A stretch of DNA of 64,000 nt from Ancylostoma caninum. Taxonomy: Eukaryota; Nematoda; Chromadorea; Rhabditida; Ancylostomatidae. The stretch's first letter is position 1; each line of letters opens with the position of its first letter. The DNA lies in NCBI GenBank assembly GCA_037903475.1, contig JBAJFG010000344.1:744001-808000 (forward strand). The letters run 5' to 3'. Position numbers and translations under genes: made by a program. A model generated the notes under the pieces. That model saw nothing but the letters and a program-made list of their open reading frames with translations, did not search any database and was not told the origin of the DNA. Shown here piece by piece: positions 12,700 to 24,603 of this stretch.

Positions 12700-14720
12700 T
12701 CTAGCATATCCGCCATGTAATAGCAGGTTTCACGCGGAATTACAAAGCTGGCGTAGATGTACCCCATATTCACCCTGAAAATCAGGGTACTGCCCAGGAA
12801 TCGAATTTATGCGCTAGAATCCACTGAACAATAGCAAATAGTCAGTAGTACATGGGCATAAAGCGCCACTATAGAAAGACAAATAGAAATAGGCGCCGCG
12901 TTTCAAACGACGTCGCCTTATCAGCGCCGCCGTCGAAGTACCACCGACGGAATCGATGATACAGGCGCGCCGGTGCGGCTGACTCAGTTGCACATTTCAC
13001 GAATTCCAACGTCATATGCACGAAATTCATGTATTCCACGCTGCTCACCTGCTAAACGGTCGAACAATATCTCCAGGTGAGAAAATGCGAGGCAGGGTTA
13101 CCGAGGAATAGCTCGACTGCTTGTATTGGCGCATGTTACGCTGCGCTGCGTTGCGTCTACGTTTACGTTTACGCACGTTCACCGTCGCGTATGTCCAGCA
13201 CCCCGTTTTGCTAGGTAAACAAACAAGCGGTAGCTACAGAGTGGTGACAGCAGCAAATAGCGAATTTTACGTAGTTCGAAAGGACATGGCTAGTACTGCC
13301 AAGGGAAATTTCCGAGAATTTTCTTTCGCATGAGCTGGATAAGTGACATATATCATGAGAAATTTTCATCTTTTTCTGGAAGGTAATGGTAATCCATGAG
13401 CGTCCAGGAACTTTTCTCATTGTAGAAGCTATCAAGAAATCAAACCGCTCTCAGACTACGATAATGAAAATAATGTTAATAGTAATTAATAACACGATTT
13501 TACTAGATAAATTCACTGTAGAAACATTGAAAATCACAAAAGTGCACATAAATGCTGCGCTAGAAGTAGCCAGCCAATCAATGTCTGCACGCACGCACGC
13601 GACGCGACCGCATGCGCAGCCCGCAGTGCGACGCGTCTTGGCTCCTGCAGTGTGATGAACGCTATATCTACGCATTTCTCGTATACTAATCTAAAGAACT
13701 GACAATGCTATGAGGGCGTAAAGGACTAATAAATTTTTTAAAGGAGTAGAATTATTGCAAAGGAAGTACTGTCATAACCATAAAAGGTCGAAAAGCATGA
13801 AGGTCGCAAGAAGCAAGAAGTTGGGTGGGACGTACAAGATAATGAGGAGGTAAACCTGATTAGGAAGTACACATAAACATGTGTACTGTGAATTTAGTGA
13901 ATAAGCTAACAAATAGCTAATAAATACTTGAATATTTATGCCTAATGAATTATGTGTAGCGTTATACTCGGAAAGGCGGCGCGATCGAACTCTGTGATTG
14001 GCTGGTTGCGTTAAATAACCAATCCCAAAGCTTTTCTGCGTTTCCATCCCCCTCCTCAATCATAACCACGTCCTTCGATAAGTATTCAAACAACATTATT
14101 ATTCAAGATGTTAATCAAACCAAAAAAATTGTTATAAAAAGAATTTGTGAGAGAAAAAAAACAGGAACGAACTCGCATGTGGCTTGACGCAAAAATGCAC
14201 AAATATTTCGGAGAATCGAATTTGTTGAAGCACAGTTTAATGTAGGATGTCAGTGAGACTGCAACTTCAAAAAAAGACCTAGTAAAAAAAGGAGGAGGAA
14301 AAGAAAAAGGGAAGGAATGTCTTTGGATAGGTGAGCGCTTGAGTTATTATTCACTACATGGCAATTACTACACATTCACTATTATTAGACTATCATAAAC
14401 CATATATGGCCATATTATGTTTTATTTTCTATTTATATGCCATTTATATGTCACTTGCTGTTGGTGAAATTCACAAATATTTCAAGGCACAGATTATTTC
14501 TTCACAGTATAGAGAAATCCAGAAGATCCAGAAAAATCTACAGCCCAGGAGAACAAATTTTATGTGAGAGATCTGGACTTCAAGAAAAAAAGGCACAGAA
14601 CTGACTTAAAAAACCAATGAATTGGTATGCCCATAAAAAATCGATTATCGATCGACAACCTAGGCGCTGAAGTCCAACATGTCTTGAAGACGCTCCCGCA
14701 AAACATGCTCAAGTCGCCGG
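12700..14720. other. gene-free stretch
   Basis: No supported gene. There are CG-rich islands at 12880-13000, 13130-13190 and 13560-13640, separated by AT-rich sequence. The segment at 13960-14050 contains TGTGATTGGCTGG, a CCAAT-box-like word that recurs elsewhere in the window. Frames of up to 95 codons are present but have no recognisable features. Confidence 0.45.
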
Positions 14721-14732
14721 CGCGAGGACCTC

Positions 14733-14762
14733 TTCACCCAGCCCCGGAGGGGGTGGGTGAAT
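14733..14762. repeat. short GC-rich hairpin
   Basis: TTCACCCAGCCCC is followed four bases later by GGGGGTGGGTGAA, giving a 13 bp near-perfect stem. It sits in a CG-rich segment with no gene model. Its role is unknown. Confidence 0.6.
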
Positions 14763-15069
14763 GGTCTGCGCCTAGCCGCGAGCCTCTTCACCGCTTACAG
14801 TGCTTCGCCGCTCTATGATTAGAACCCACTGCCTGCGTCTGCTGTTTTCGCACGCTATCTCGTTGTGTTAGCTTTTCAGCGCGCGGTGACATCGTCAGCG
14901 TAGAGCTCGGGTGTGTGCATTTGTGCGTGTGTGTTTGCAAATGTAACAGGTCCACGGCCCGTATCCGCCCCGTATCTATGACGACATGGGCTACAATTAT
15001 CTGATTAACAGGCGATTTAATGAGGACGCAGCGGCGTTAAGCCGTGCCGCGTTTCACACTCAATCCCCT

Positions 15070-15089
15070 GATAAACGTCGACGTTTATC
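15070..15089. repeat. perfect 20 bp palindrome
   Basis: GATAAACGTCGACGTTTATC is self-complementary and is extended on each side by CCCCT/TGGGG with minor mismatch. It could be a protein-binding dyad or the remains of an inverted-repeat element. No adjacent gene is recognised between 14.8 and 16.5 kb. Confidence 0.75.
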
Positions 15090-16498
15090 CTGGGGTCTGG
15101 TGGTTGCAACGTTTAAAAAGAGCCAGCTACCACGGAGATGACGGGAAGATTTGTAGGAACTCAGTCCTACTAGTTAAGGCTGAATTACAGAAAGCAAGGT
15201 GACAAATTAGAAGGATCGCCCAAGGTCATTGAACAATGAATTGTGGCCACAAAAACAAATATATTATTTCAAAAAACTCTGTCCTCATCTAGACCAGTTT
15301 TACGCCTCTGGTGCACTGTAAAAGGCAACATAAGGACCAAAGAAATAGTTATGATTCTGCACTGTTGGATTCCTATTGCATACTCAGTAGAATACCTACG
15401 TATGCAAGGACATCCGAGATACAAAACTGCCAACTTGTTGAGTGTAAGGTAGTAAAAACTCGTACAAAGTCAAAAAATTTCAAGGATTTTTTGTTGTTTC
15501 GGTTCTCTTTTTTCCTTTTTTTTTCGAAAATAAATGGAACACTTTCATTTTTTTGTCTTTTCTTCCTTTTTCCTGATTCTCGTTCTTGCTAATTTACTGT
15601 CTGAACTACACAAAAGGACAGCAACTGGTGTGAGCACAGTTCGTGAATCTTGGAGTATTACTATTTAACGTACTGACCGAATAGTAATTTAGATATAACC
15701 AACATTCGAATATTCGATTTTGAATGAATCGAAAATTGAAGTGTTGAGAAAAGGGAGAGTTGTGAAACCTCAGGGTAAAGGAAAGAAGGATTGCTGAGAT
15801 TTTTAATTTTGAATATCCGATATTTTCGATGGGTTCCTGAATTATTTATAAAACTAGTTGAATCTATTCAATTTTTATTCGATGCAAAAAAAACTCGAAC
15901 TACGTGATATTTACGCAGACTGACACCTTGACAGCGTGGAGCAATGGCAATCAGAACTCAAACCATGTAAATCCCTTTGGTAAACATTGCGGGGAATTTG
16001 CGGCGACTGGTTAAGAAAGCGTTCGTTGAAGTTGGCGCTTATTCGTAAAATACTAAACCTATATAGATTCAAACACAAGAGATCCCATATGTATACTTAA
16101 TTTAAATATAAAACATTATAGTTACTGAAACTTTAGTTCTGAAAACACTGTAGTAATACCAAGACTTTTTCTTTTTCTACTTTTATTTGATTTATTTGCA
16201 ACTTGCCGTCTGTGTCCTTTGTTGCTGGTCACATTCACACGAGATCACAGAGTGCTCAGGTTGCTCAGGCCAGAAGCATGGAGTTAAGCCAGACTAAGAC
16301 ATGTAATTCACCCTCCCCCCCCCCCCCCCCCGAAACTTCCAATGATTCCATACACAGTTCTACTACACAGACATAGGTACGATGCAGATAGACGATCCTA
16401 TCGTGGCTCGCACAGTAATCACCGCTCACTCACATACTCACGCTATTTGATGACCACTCACATGGGTACACCATAAATGTATGTGATGAATGAATATA

Positions 16499-16739
16499 GG
16501 GTAATTTATACTGTGCGTGCGCCAGTCGCGCATCAGATGGGCGCATCAATTTGGGAAGAATCTCCCACGAATACCGTTCAATGCCGCAAATATTAATACA
16601 TAAGAGCTTCGTGAGGCTGCAAGCACATGAGTTCTGTCTGCGTTTGAGTTTCGTCAAGGGTGCAACTGCGTCCATCCTTTATCGTAATGTCACACGCGCG
16701 TCGATCGCACGCATCTAGTACGCATTACCTTTACGACAA
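16499..16739 (+). mobile_element. MITE family A, diverged copy
   Basis: The left end GGGTAATTTATACTGTGCGT follows TA. The right end reads back as a GGTAATGCGTACTAGATGCG-like terminus. The interior is strongly diverged from the other copies but keeps the CGCGCGTCGATCGCACGCAT subterminal words. It is probably an old insertion. Confidence 0.65.
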
Positions 16740-17385
16740 ATGTAGCCATCCGAGCCGGTAGCCATCAAATACCGTGCAGACAACTAGCAATTATCGTGCT
16801 AACTCTGCTGTAGGTGCACTCATGAGCGCCCTCACAATAAGGACATCAGAGTATTCTGAGGGAGAGTCCAATCCACATCAAGGCAAGAACTCCGAATTAC
16901 AATCAGGTTAGCCACATGACGAGGTTAGCTCTCCTTACCACACCATGTCGTCGTGGACGGCTGGGTCTCTGGAACGTGTACCCCACAAAAAAATGGAGCT
17001 TAAACTAAACCTTTTTTCTATTCCACGAATTTCTAGGCACCTACTCTTACTGGTACTTTTTTCCCTTTCGGAGCTTTTTAAAAGGTGAAATGACTTCAGA
17101 TTGTGACAGCTTGCTAAGCAGACGTGCTCTCAAAGTAAATAGGATATTTTTTCGAAGGAGGAGGGGGGGGGGGGTGTGAGGGGGATTACGGCGCTCTACA
17201 CGTCGCCCTTACGAACCATTCATTCCACAGAACAATAACTGCATTTTTATATCGCAAAAATATATCAAAAAAGTACAACATGTTGAAGTGAGTGTATTGA
17301 CATCGAATTGTTAAATTTAAGATCACATAGGTGAGGTATCAATTATCACGAGAAGAAACGTTGTACGTGGGAGAAGCGGTACAGT

Positions 17386-17430
17386 CGAGCTCTGCGATTG
17401 GCCAGTTCAATTGGCCAATCGCAGAACTCG
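17386..17430 (-). repeat. hairpin just downstream of cku-70 stop
   Basis: The arms 17386-17404 and 17412-17430 pair at 18 of 19 positions around a 7-base loop. Each arm contains CTGCGATTGGCCA. It lies 48 bases past the cku-70 stop, so it would fall in the 3' UTR if the transcript reaches this far. It contains CCAAT on both strands. Whether it is a mini foldback element or a functional RNA structure cannot be told. Confidence 0.65.
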
Positions 17431-17477
17431 GCCCCACTGCTCCTCCCCGGCTCAGCGCTCCATTTTCATTAACTCTT

Positions 17478-20400
17478 CTAGACTTTAAAGTATTTCTTAA
17501 GCATTTCCACCATCTCTGCCTTACGTGTGCCTTGTTTCACCGCACACGAGAGGTGTTCTCCAATAGCGGCACGTAGCTGAGCAACTGTGAGGCTTTCCAG
17601 CTGAAATAGTGGACTTAGGGAGCTTGGATTTACTCCAATTCACTAGCAATTAAGAAAAATAAGATGTTAACAAGCAGCACAACATAGTAAGCTAGGCTGC
17701 AACTTACCATCCCTTTTTCTGCTATTTCACGAGTGTCCATTTCAGCTATGTCAAGCTTGGATTTCTTTGAGCGAACGCCATTATTTGGAGTATCTTAATT
17801 TCATAGAAATAAATATTAAAAATATTAGAACCACGTGTCACCGGAAAACATGACGATACTGCTAATCGTTTCCCAAGAAGGAGTGTTCATTTACTCTTCT
17901 TAGAAATAGAAAATTCGAGAAAACCGGGAGAAGGCGGAGCCAACAACAGCTCAGCGGCACAGTTACGAAGTGTACAAACCCACCATCTCCTCTCTTCCTT
18001 CCGGTAGGCGCAGTCATTTTGTCAAGTTCTTCCAAATTAAAATGCTTAACAAGATTTCCCACTTCTTTTTTCACTCGCTCCGCCCACTCTGGACGAGCGT
18101 GGTATGGTACTGTAACAAAGAAAAGCATTTCCGAAAACAAAATAAATCTTACAAAACTGCAAGAAATCGTTAACTGATAAAAATTCGATAAATCACTTAC
18201 GTAAGGTGTCAGTTGGCTTGACAATTTGCTCTCCAACAACATTTTCGATAATCATCGCGTAGAACGATTGCAGCCCTAAATTTTTGGTTTTAAAATTTGA
18301 CTTTTACCTAGTTTAATATCAAAGAGCTTCGGCGAAAAAAAATTGTTAAAGTCAAATAAAATTTACAAAGAAATTCCGAAAAACCAAATTCTTACTTGGA
18401 TTCTCATACTGCGACGGCGTGTAGGATCCTGTCAACTTCTTCACAAAAGCAGAGGCCACATCCACATCTGAGGTCGACGCTGGAAATTTGCTGAGATAAA
18501 ATACCATCTCGTAGACAACACTGTTAGAAAATCTCAGTTCAGCTGTGAAAAATAGCCTGAGGGCAGGTCTTTACTAGTAACTGATACATGATGCGGATTC
18601 TGCTAACGCAGATTTCTCACCTAAAAGGTTTCTAATAACTCCCATTTATTAACCGCTACAAAAAAAAACAAAGAAAGGAAGAAAAGAAACATGCAAATGC
18701 CAAAATGTTAGTTGCCCTGCCTCCTTTCACCCCGACCTTTCTCAAAATTCATCCCAAACCGAACTTTGCTGCAAGACGATCTCGTTACTATTTGACAAGT
18801 TATCCTCCCTTTACTATAAATCCACAAAGTACGAGTATACGAAAGATCCCACGCTTTGGCCAGTCTCCTTGTGGACACTTCATTTTCTCTGACACATCTC
18901 GTACATCTTCCGCAAAAGGCAGAAAAACCACATGGAACCCATCAAAGTCGTAATCACGGATGGCGTCACTCCTGCTCTGAAGTATTAACTTTCGAAAAAA
19001 AAAATCACTAATTTCTCGACAAAAGGAAATTCTCGAGTTAATTGACCTCGTTCTTCTCGGACATATGTGGCACCAATGCAACCAATCGCACTTTTTGATT
19101 GGATCGTGAGCAAAATCGACAAATCATAGCCATCTTCCGTTGCCAGCACCTTTCTAGTAGCGCGCGATAGAGGCTGGCTGATCCCAGAACGTTCTGGAAT
19201 AGAACGCAACGGATGATCTGGAGTAGAAACAGAGAATGAAGCAGAACACACGCTCTCATCGGGGTAGATGAATCGGGACGGCTGGATGTGATTCTCAAAA
19301 TTGATCTCGGATATCGGCTTAAATCCCAGTAAAACAATCCCTAAACTAGAGAACTAAAAAAACGAAATGTACTCGAATATGAAAGGCTGTGATTGGTCAG
19401 ACGCCAAGAGGCCCACCCAAAAATTCGTCTTAGGCTAACTCAGCTTTTGAGCGCTCAAAGCCAGAATATTTGAAAACAAAACAAGTATTTGGAAGTAAGC
19501 ATCGAAAACAGAAGGCTGTGATTGGTCAGTAGACAGACAGACCAGACAGAAAAACAGACAGAGGCAGACAGAGGTAGATGGATAGAGACGGAGAGACAGA
19601 AAATACAGAGAGACAGAGACACAGAGAAATGCAGACAGAGATAGGTAGACAGAGACAGAAAGAGACAGGCAGATAGACAGACAGGTAGACAGAGAAAAAC
19701 AGGGAGGGAGGGGAAGACAGACAGAAAGAGAGGGGGCAGGGCACACAGGCAGACAGACAGACACAGAAAGACAGACAGACAGACACAGGAAGACAGACAG
19801 ACAGACACAGAGATAGAGATAGAGACAATAATAAAGATAGAAGGAGGTAGAAGAATAATAGAGATAGAAGGAGGGAGAAGTCGGTCGAAAAAATGTACCT
19901 TTCGCATCGAATCTACCCAATTCCTCCAGCTCATGCTGCTCACTGACAATGCATTCTCCTCCAATTTTTATTGCCTTCTTCAGCTCGAATTTTGCTCGCA
20001 TACGGCTCTCGACTTCTTGTTCTGTAACCAAAAAGAAATTCAAAAAAAAAAGACACAACAATCCACAACAATCACCAAAAGACTACAATTTGGTAAGGTA
20101 ATCATACCCAGCCACTTTGTGTCCTCCAAAACATCAGTCTCCATTTCCTCCTTGACCTCCGGGTCACCTTGTGCTTTCTGCGTAGAGGTCTGCTTTCGAG
20201 CCTGGAAAGCAATCGTGTACCATCGGCAAGAAACCCGAAAAAAAAAAGAAGATGAGAGTTTCAGCTCACACGACTGAGCAGTAAAGTTATGACGGAGCGA
20301 TAAAATCAAGAAATATCTTTTACCCACATCATCATGCGGCACCCAGACTTGCCGTTTTTCTAACGGATTTTCCGTGTCATAATCCAGGTACTCTTTTGCT

Positions 20401-23143
20401 GGTGGGCGAGCCTCACTGGCTAGGGCATACCTAGAAAGAGAAATATTATCCGGCGCTTCTCTTGTCACATTACAGAAAAGCAAAGGAAACCTACACAGCC
20501 ACGCTAAATTTCACTCCTGGACCCAGTTCAAACGGGATATTACTGAACGCTCTGAGAGAAAATGTCTTTTGGAAGACCCTGAACGGAATATGACTCTAGA
20601 ACTATGAGAAGAAATTATCGAAAAAAAATTCTTTTAAGAACCAACTGAGTTTCCAAATCCTCTATCGTACTGCTAGCACCAATATTTGGATCCAATTGAC
20701 GCTAAAAAGTAATAGTTTATCAGGGTAAATCGGTCACCGGAGGCGGGATGAGGTGGAGTACGGGGGGAGGGGATCATCAACTAGGCACTTACCCAAACCC
20801 TCGTGTCCTTTTCATAGGCCTCATCGTCGTCATCATCCTCTTTCCTTAGCAGTACCACCGAAAATTCGCCCGTAGTACGTTTTCCCTTCTGATGCCGGAA
20901 TGAATTCACACCTTTCTTCATTCTGGTCTGAAAAATCAATATTTTCGCTTGAGAAAAGAACAAAAAAATATTCGAGGCAGTGATTTTCCCTATAAAATTC
21001 ACAATACCTCTAGGGAAGAGGAAATTTATAAGAAAAATAAAATAAAACGGAAACTCACAAAATAGCCTTCAATCTGGGTTGCCCAGTTTTCCTCGAAAGG
21101 ATTAGTGTCGTTAGTGATGTACACAATGGTTTGTTGCCGCTGAGAAACACCCTGTCTGAAATAATCAAGTGCGAGAACTGGTCCCCGTGCGAACTTTTGG
21201 TCCATTTTCTAGCGGCTTTTTCCTATTCTACCTTAGAAAGAGACTGTTGAAAAAGTCAGATAGCACACGAGAGAAAGAAAATATACAAAAAAAAAGAAAA
21301 AGCTCATAAAAATAAGCCCGGGGACCAGTTCTCGCAAGAAATATTGGAACCGGCACAAGCTTACTCCATGAAAATCTTTCTCGAGTACCACAGAAGCGTT
21401 GATAGATCACATTTACAGTGCCCCTCAAAGCGTTCATCAAAAGCTGCCTTGATATTTTCTGAAAACAAAAAACAGAGAGGTGACTCTGACGCCGATCAAT
21501 AAATCGATAGTCAATAAATCAATAGCTGGACTGACCTTGATCTATGAAGTCTTTCAAAGCACATACACGTCGCTGATCTTCGCCTGACTCGTGATCTGAT
21601 CGCACCTTCAGATCGAACCACTCCACGCAGTGTTTCACCGCTCCAGGAGAGTGAGTTTCGGATTTTGCCTGAATCGATCGATATATCGATACATGACGGA
21701 TCGGGGTGAGGATACCGTGCACAGCTGTGATTGGATAAGGGTGAACACTGCCACTCCCCTTCACAACCCTCTTCATGTACAACGTGGATATTATGGAAAT
21801 TTTCGAACTAAAACTGGTAGAAAAAAAAAACGACGCTGCCATTGGAATCGCCAAACAAGGCTTCAAATGTTGCGTATTAAATAAAAACAAAATAATAGCA
21901 AAATGAGGAGGAAAAAAATGAGGTAGATGCATAGAGATCGCGAATTAATCCTGAAAATTGTTGAAAAATTTTTTTCCGACTGCGACCCTTCCTTGAGATT
22001 GTGGCAGCCGTTGCCATGATCGCAAGAAGGGGAGAGAGGGGTGAGAGGCTGCGATGGGACTCCTGAGAATGGGTCGCCAAATTTTCGAAATTATTTTATA
22101 AAATGAACAAAAAAAACGTGTATACGTTAATTTTTAATTGATTTTTTTTTCAAAAAAATTATTAATTATTCAATATTAGAATTAATATCTTCTTGTTTCC
22201 ATTTTCACCCGGGTATCCAAAACGATGGAAACTTCACTTTTTTCCCACGCCCCTCCCCCTCCCACCCACTTCTTGCATCTGCCACTGTTGAGGGAGGGAG
22301 GGGAGGGGGAGGATATAAGAAGGGACGCCTCCAAAAAATAGACTCAGACAGCAGACAGGCAGAAATTCTACTATGGGAATGCTTTAAAAAATTACTGCTG
22401 GGAAATTTATTAGAAAAAATAGTGATGGAAATCAGAGGTTAAAAATACAAAGTTCCAGATATATTTCATAAAAATTGTTTCGCAACATCTCCCGGCTAAT
22501 TCATGGATTCGAGAGAGCTGCCCCCTCACCTCCCCGCCACCTGCAACCGCCATTATTGCTTATTCTTATGCAGTGCTATTTCTTTAATTATTTATTCAAC
22601 CACTCAATCTTCTATTTTGATATCATATTTATACATACCGCATCCATCTACACTATCCAAGTAGAGCTTAAATTTCGTTCATGCATTTAGAACAACTAAA
22701 CCCTACCGTATTCGCAATAAACAGTCCATATCGGTGTGTACGTGTGCCGGAGCATCCAATCTTTAGCAACTGGGTGAAGACGGCCTGCAACCAAGCACCT
22801 CAATGAGTTTAATGACGAATTTACCACATTGCAGCAGATAACAGCGCAGAGATCGGTGGTGATCCTCCAGTTAGGACTCATGCGTAACTTTTGGGACATC
22901 TTCAGTACATTATAAAACTATCTATTCAAATACAACCGCAAGTACCTTGATCGCTCTCCTGAAGTCACAGTCTTCGCCACCCTCGAACATGTTAGCTCCG
23001 CCATCGATCCAGAAAATGGTATACTATAACAAATCAGTTCCTATGGATTACCTGCGAATTAGAATGGGTCCTCAAAACTAATTAACCTTCTTATTACTTT
23101 CAGAGGTGGAACCAAACTCAAAATCTTCACTCTCGTCATCCAT
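17478..23143 (-). CDS. cku-70: Ku70, DNA end-binding subunit of the Ku heterodimer
   Basis: Ku70 pairs with Ku80, rings broken DNA ends for non-homologous end joining, and protects telomeres. Twenty exons join in frame to 677 aa: 23087-23143, 22946-23023, 22707-22784, 21536-21668, 21365-21458, 21059-21155, 20793-20927, 20646-20701, 20495-20551, 20328-20430, 20108-20201, 19899-20021, 19252-19340, 19047-19193, 18841-18976, 18396-18542, 18201-18275, 17984-18109, 17708-17793, 17478-17600. An acidic start (MDDESEDFEFG) leads into a vWA-like domain (about 20-215; IFWIDGGANMFEG, IVYITNDTNPFEENW). The beta-barrel core follows (about 240-490; IVLLGFKP, RLVALVPH, FHVVFLPFAEDVRD), then the C-terminal arm, a basic stretch near 603-620 and a SAP domain (638-677; LESLTVAQLRAAIG). 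FVALVP and VFLPFADD-type motifs favour Ku70 over Ku80. The acceptor TTTCAG 16 bases before the ATG suits SL trans-splicing. The choice of some junctions (exons 8 and 10) rests on frame and alignment. Confidence 0.95.
19530..19880. repeat. CAGACAGA-type microsatellite in a cku-70 intron
   Basis: Imperfect (GACA)n/(GAGACA)n repeats fill most of cku-70 intron 12 (19341-19898). The minus strand reads as CTGTCTGT and opens spurious long frames. The repeat lies on both sides of slightly different subrepeats (GAGATAGA at the right end). Confidence 0.9.
22069..22230 (+). repeat. dispersed repeat starting AATGGGTCGCCAAATTTT (copy 2)
   Basis: This is the same family as 11651-11838. It shares the left boundary AATGGGTCGCCAAATTTT and a right end of the form CGGGTATCCAAAACGATGG. 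It is inside cku-70 intron 3 (21669-22706), in opposite orientation to the gene. Confidence 0.7.
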
Positions 23144-23159
23144 TTTGTGAGGTTAGTGC

Positions 23160-24603
23160 CTGAAATATGCGCACAGACCTGCTCTGAATATATGTACACC
23201 AGATGATTCCTATCCTTGAACAGCTCAATTTGCTTGCTTTGAAGGCATCGTCCCACCACAAAGTCGTTTTCGAGATTTTCATACGAAAAAAAAATCTCCA
23301 GGAGCTACTGATCAAAATGGTATATGTGATTCTCTGCAAAACTGCCGGAAAACCTCGTTTTCGAGCCCCAATTCTTAAGCAGCCTGTGGGCGGAGCAGAG
23401 GGGCGGTGCTAAAGCACTGTCTGAGTAATTCACTCTCGAGAGCGCATCTTCTAGGGAAGCTCGTGATGTGAAAGTTCCTCATCCACTCCATATCAGAATA
23501 AAAATTGCGCCCCGTGCGTGACGAGCAAGGGAGTACATGATATGAAAACCATGCAAGTTCGCACTGGCTCCGCCCACATGCTCCTCAATGATTTAGGCTC
23601 GAAAACGGGTTTTTCGGCAGTTTTTTTTCTCACGGAATCACATATACCATCGTGATTAGCGGCTAGTGGAGATTCTTTTCATGGCAAAACCTCAACGAGA
23701 TTCTGACGTGGGACGTTATGGTAAGTTTGAACAAAGATTTCATGGCTTTTACGTGTTTCCAGCTGTTGTTACAAACAAGCGTTTGTGTCATGTAAGCAGC
23801 TTGACGCCTACAAAACTACTAATACGAAAAGAAAATCAGGTCAAGTACACGTCCCTGAGCCAAAATCCAGCAAGATAAAAAGAAGTTCCCTAGCAGCGGA
23901 ATGACTCGACTAATGGCTGGCGTGAATGACTAACCACACATCGCAAAAATTTCACCCTGGCAACGCGCCAACACATGGGAATGAGTCATGACAATAAAAC
24001 CCTAGAAAAGCGTGAGAACAGACGCAACAGAGCTCCATAGGTGTGATAGCCAAGATACTGCAACTCGTGTCTTACAATAATACTGTCAACAAGACAAGGC
24101 ATAGTGTATAAACGTCTTTATAGAAAATGTACCCAAAAATAAGAACATATCAATCAATACGTATGAAAATGGAAAATTGTTTACAATTTTAATCAAAATG
24201 TGCGATTAGAAAAGTAAAGGTACAAGCAACGACAGGGATGGAGTTGCTGCAACGCCATAGCAACTTCACAAGCGGAGTTGCTGCAACGGCGCAACGGCAT
24301 GGCAACTCCAGGAATGGAGTTGCTGCAACGGAACTGCAACTCCACGACAAAGTCATTACTTAACTAGCTACCCGCAATCATTCAACAATAGAAGAAGAAA
24401 CAATAATTAATAAGTAAAGAACTAAAGGATGAGTTGAACTATATTTACAAGAACATAGTGAGTCCGAAAGTAAGTATTGTAATGGAAACTCACGAGTTAA
24501 AAGTCTAGAAATCATTTACATGACAACATTATTAGCCTATGAGTAAGAAAAATCACCCCAGCTGTAATTTGATCTATGAGTGTAGACCATCTGTTCCACA
24601 TAA
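23160..24603. other. spacer between cku-70 and pola-1
   Basis: This 1.4 kb spacer separates the pola-1 stop from the cku-70 leader. A TTTCAG acceptor (AG at 23160-23161) marks the likely 5' end of mature cku-70 mRNA. TGGGCGGAGC and GCTCCGCCCAC motifs are at about 23389 and 23567. No further exon is seen. The distance is larger than usual between genes of a nematode operon, so cku-70 probably has its own promoter here. Confidence 0.6.
24240..24344. repeat. clustered GGAGTTGCTGCAACG repeats
   Basis: GGAGTTGCTGCAACG occurs three times (near 24240, 24275 and 24317), interleaved with inverted halves (GCAACTTC, GGCAACTCC, GCAACTCC). Each unit is itself partly palindromic (GTTGC-TGCAAC). The block could fold into nested stems. 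It lies in the spacer upstream of cku-70. Confidence 0.75.

Noticed and set aside
19435..20061. 208-codon minus-strand open frame rich in Leu, Ser, Val and Cys
   Set aside because: It is the translation of the CTGTCT microsatellite in cku-70 intron 12. Only its upstream end overlaps a real coding segment (exon 12).
17478..23143. Identification as Ku80 rather than Ku70
   Set aside because: The FVALVP-like RLVALVPH, the VFLPFAEDVRD motif and a C-terminal SAP domain are Ku70 features. There is no Ku80-type C-terminal DNA-PKcs-binding tail.
23144..24603. pola-1 and cku-70 as an operon
   Set aside because: The 1.4-kb spacer is much longer than typical nematode operon gaps, and no SL2-type U-rich spacer is evident.
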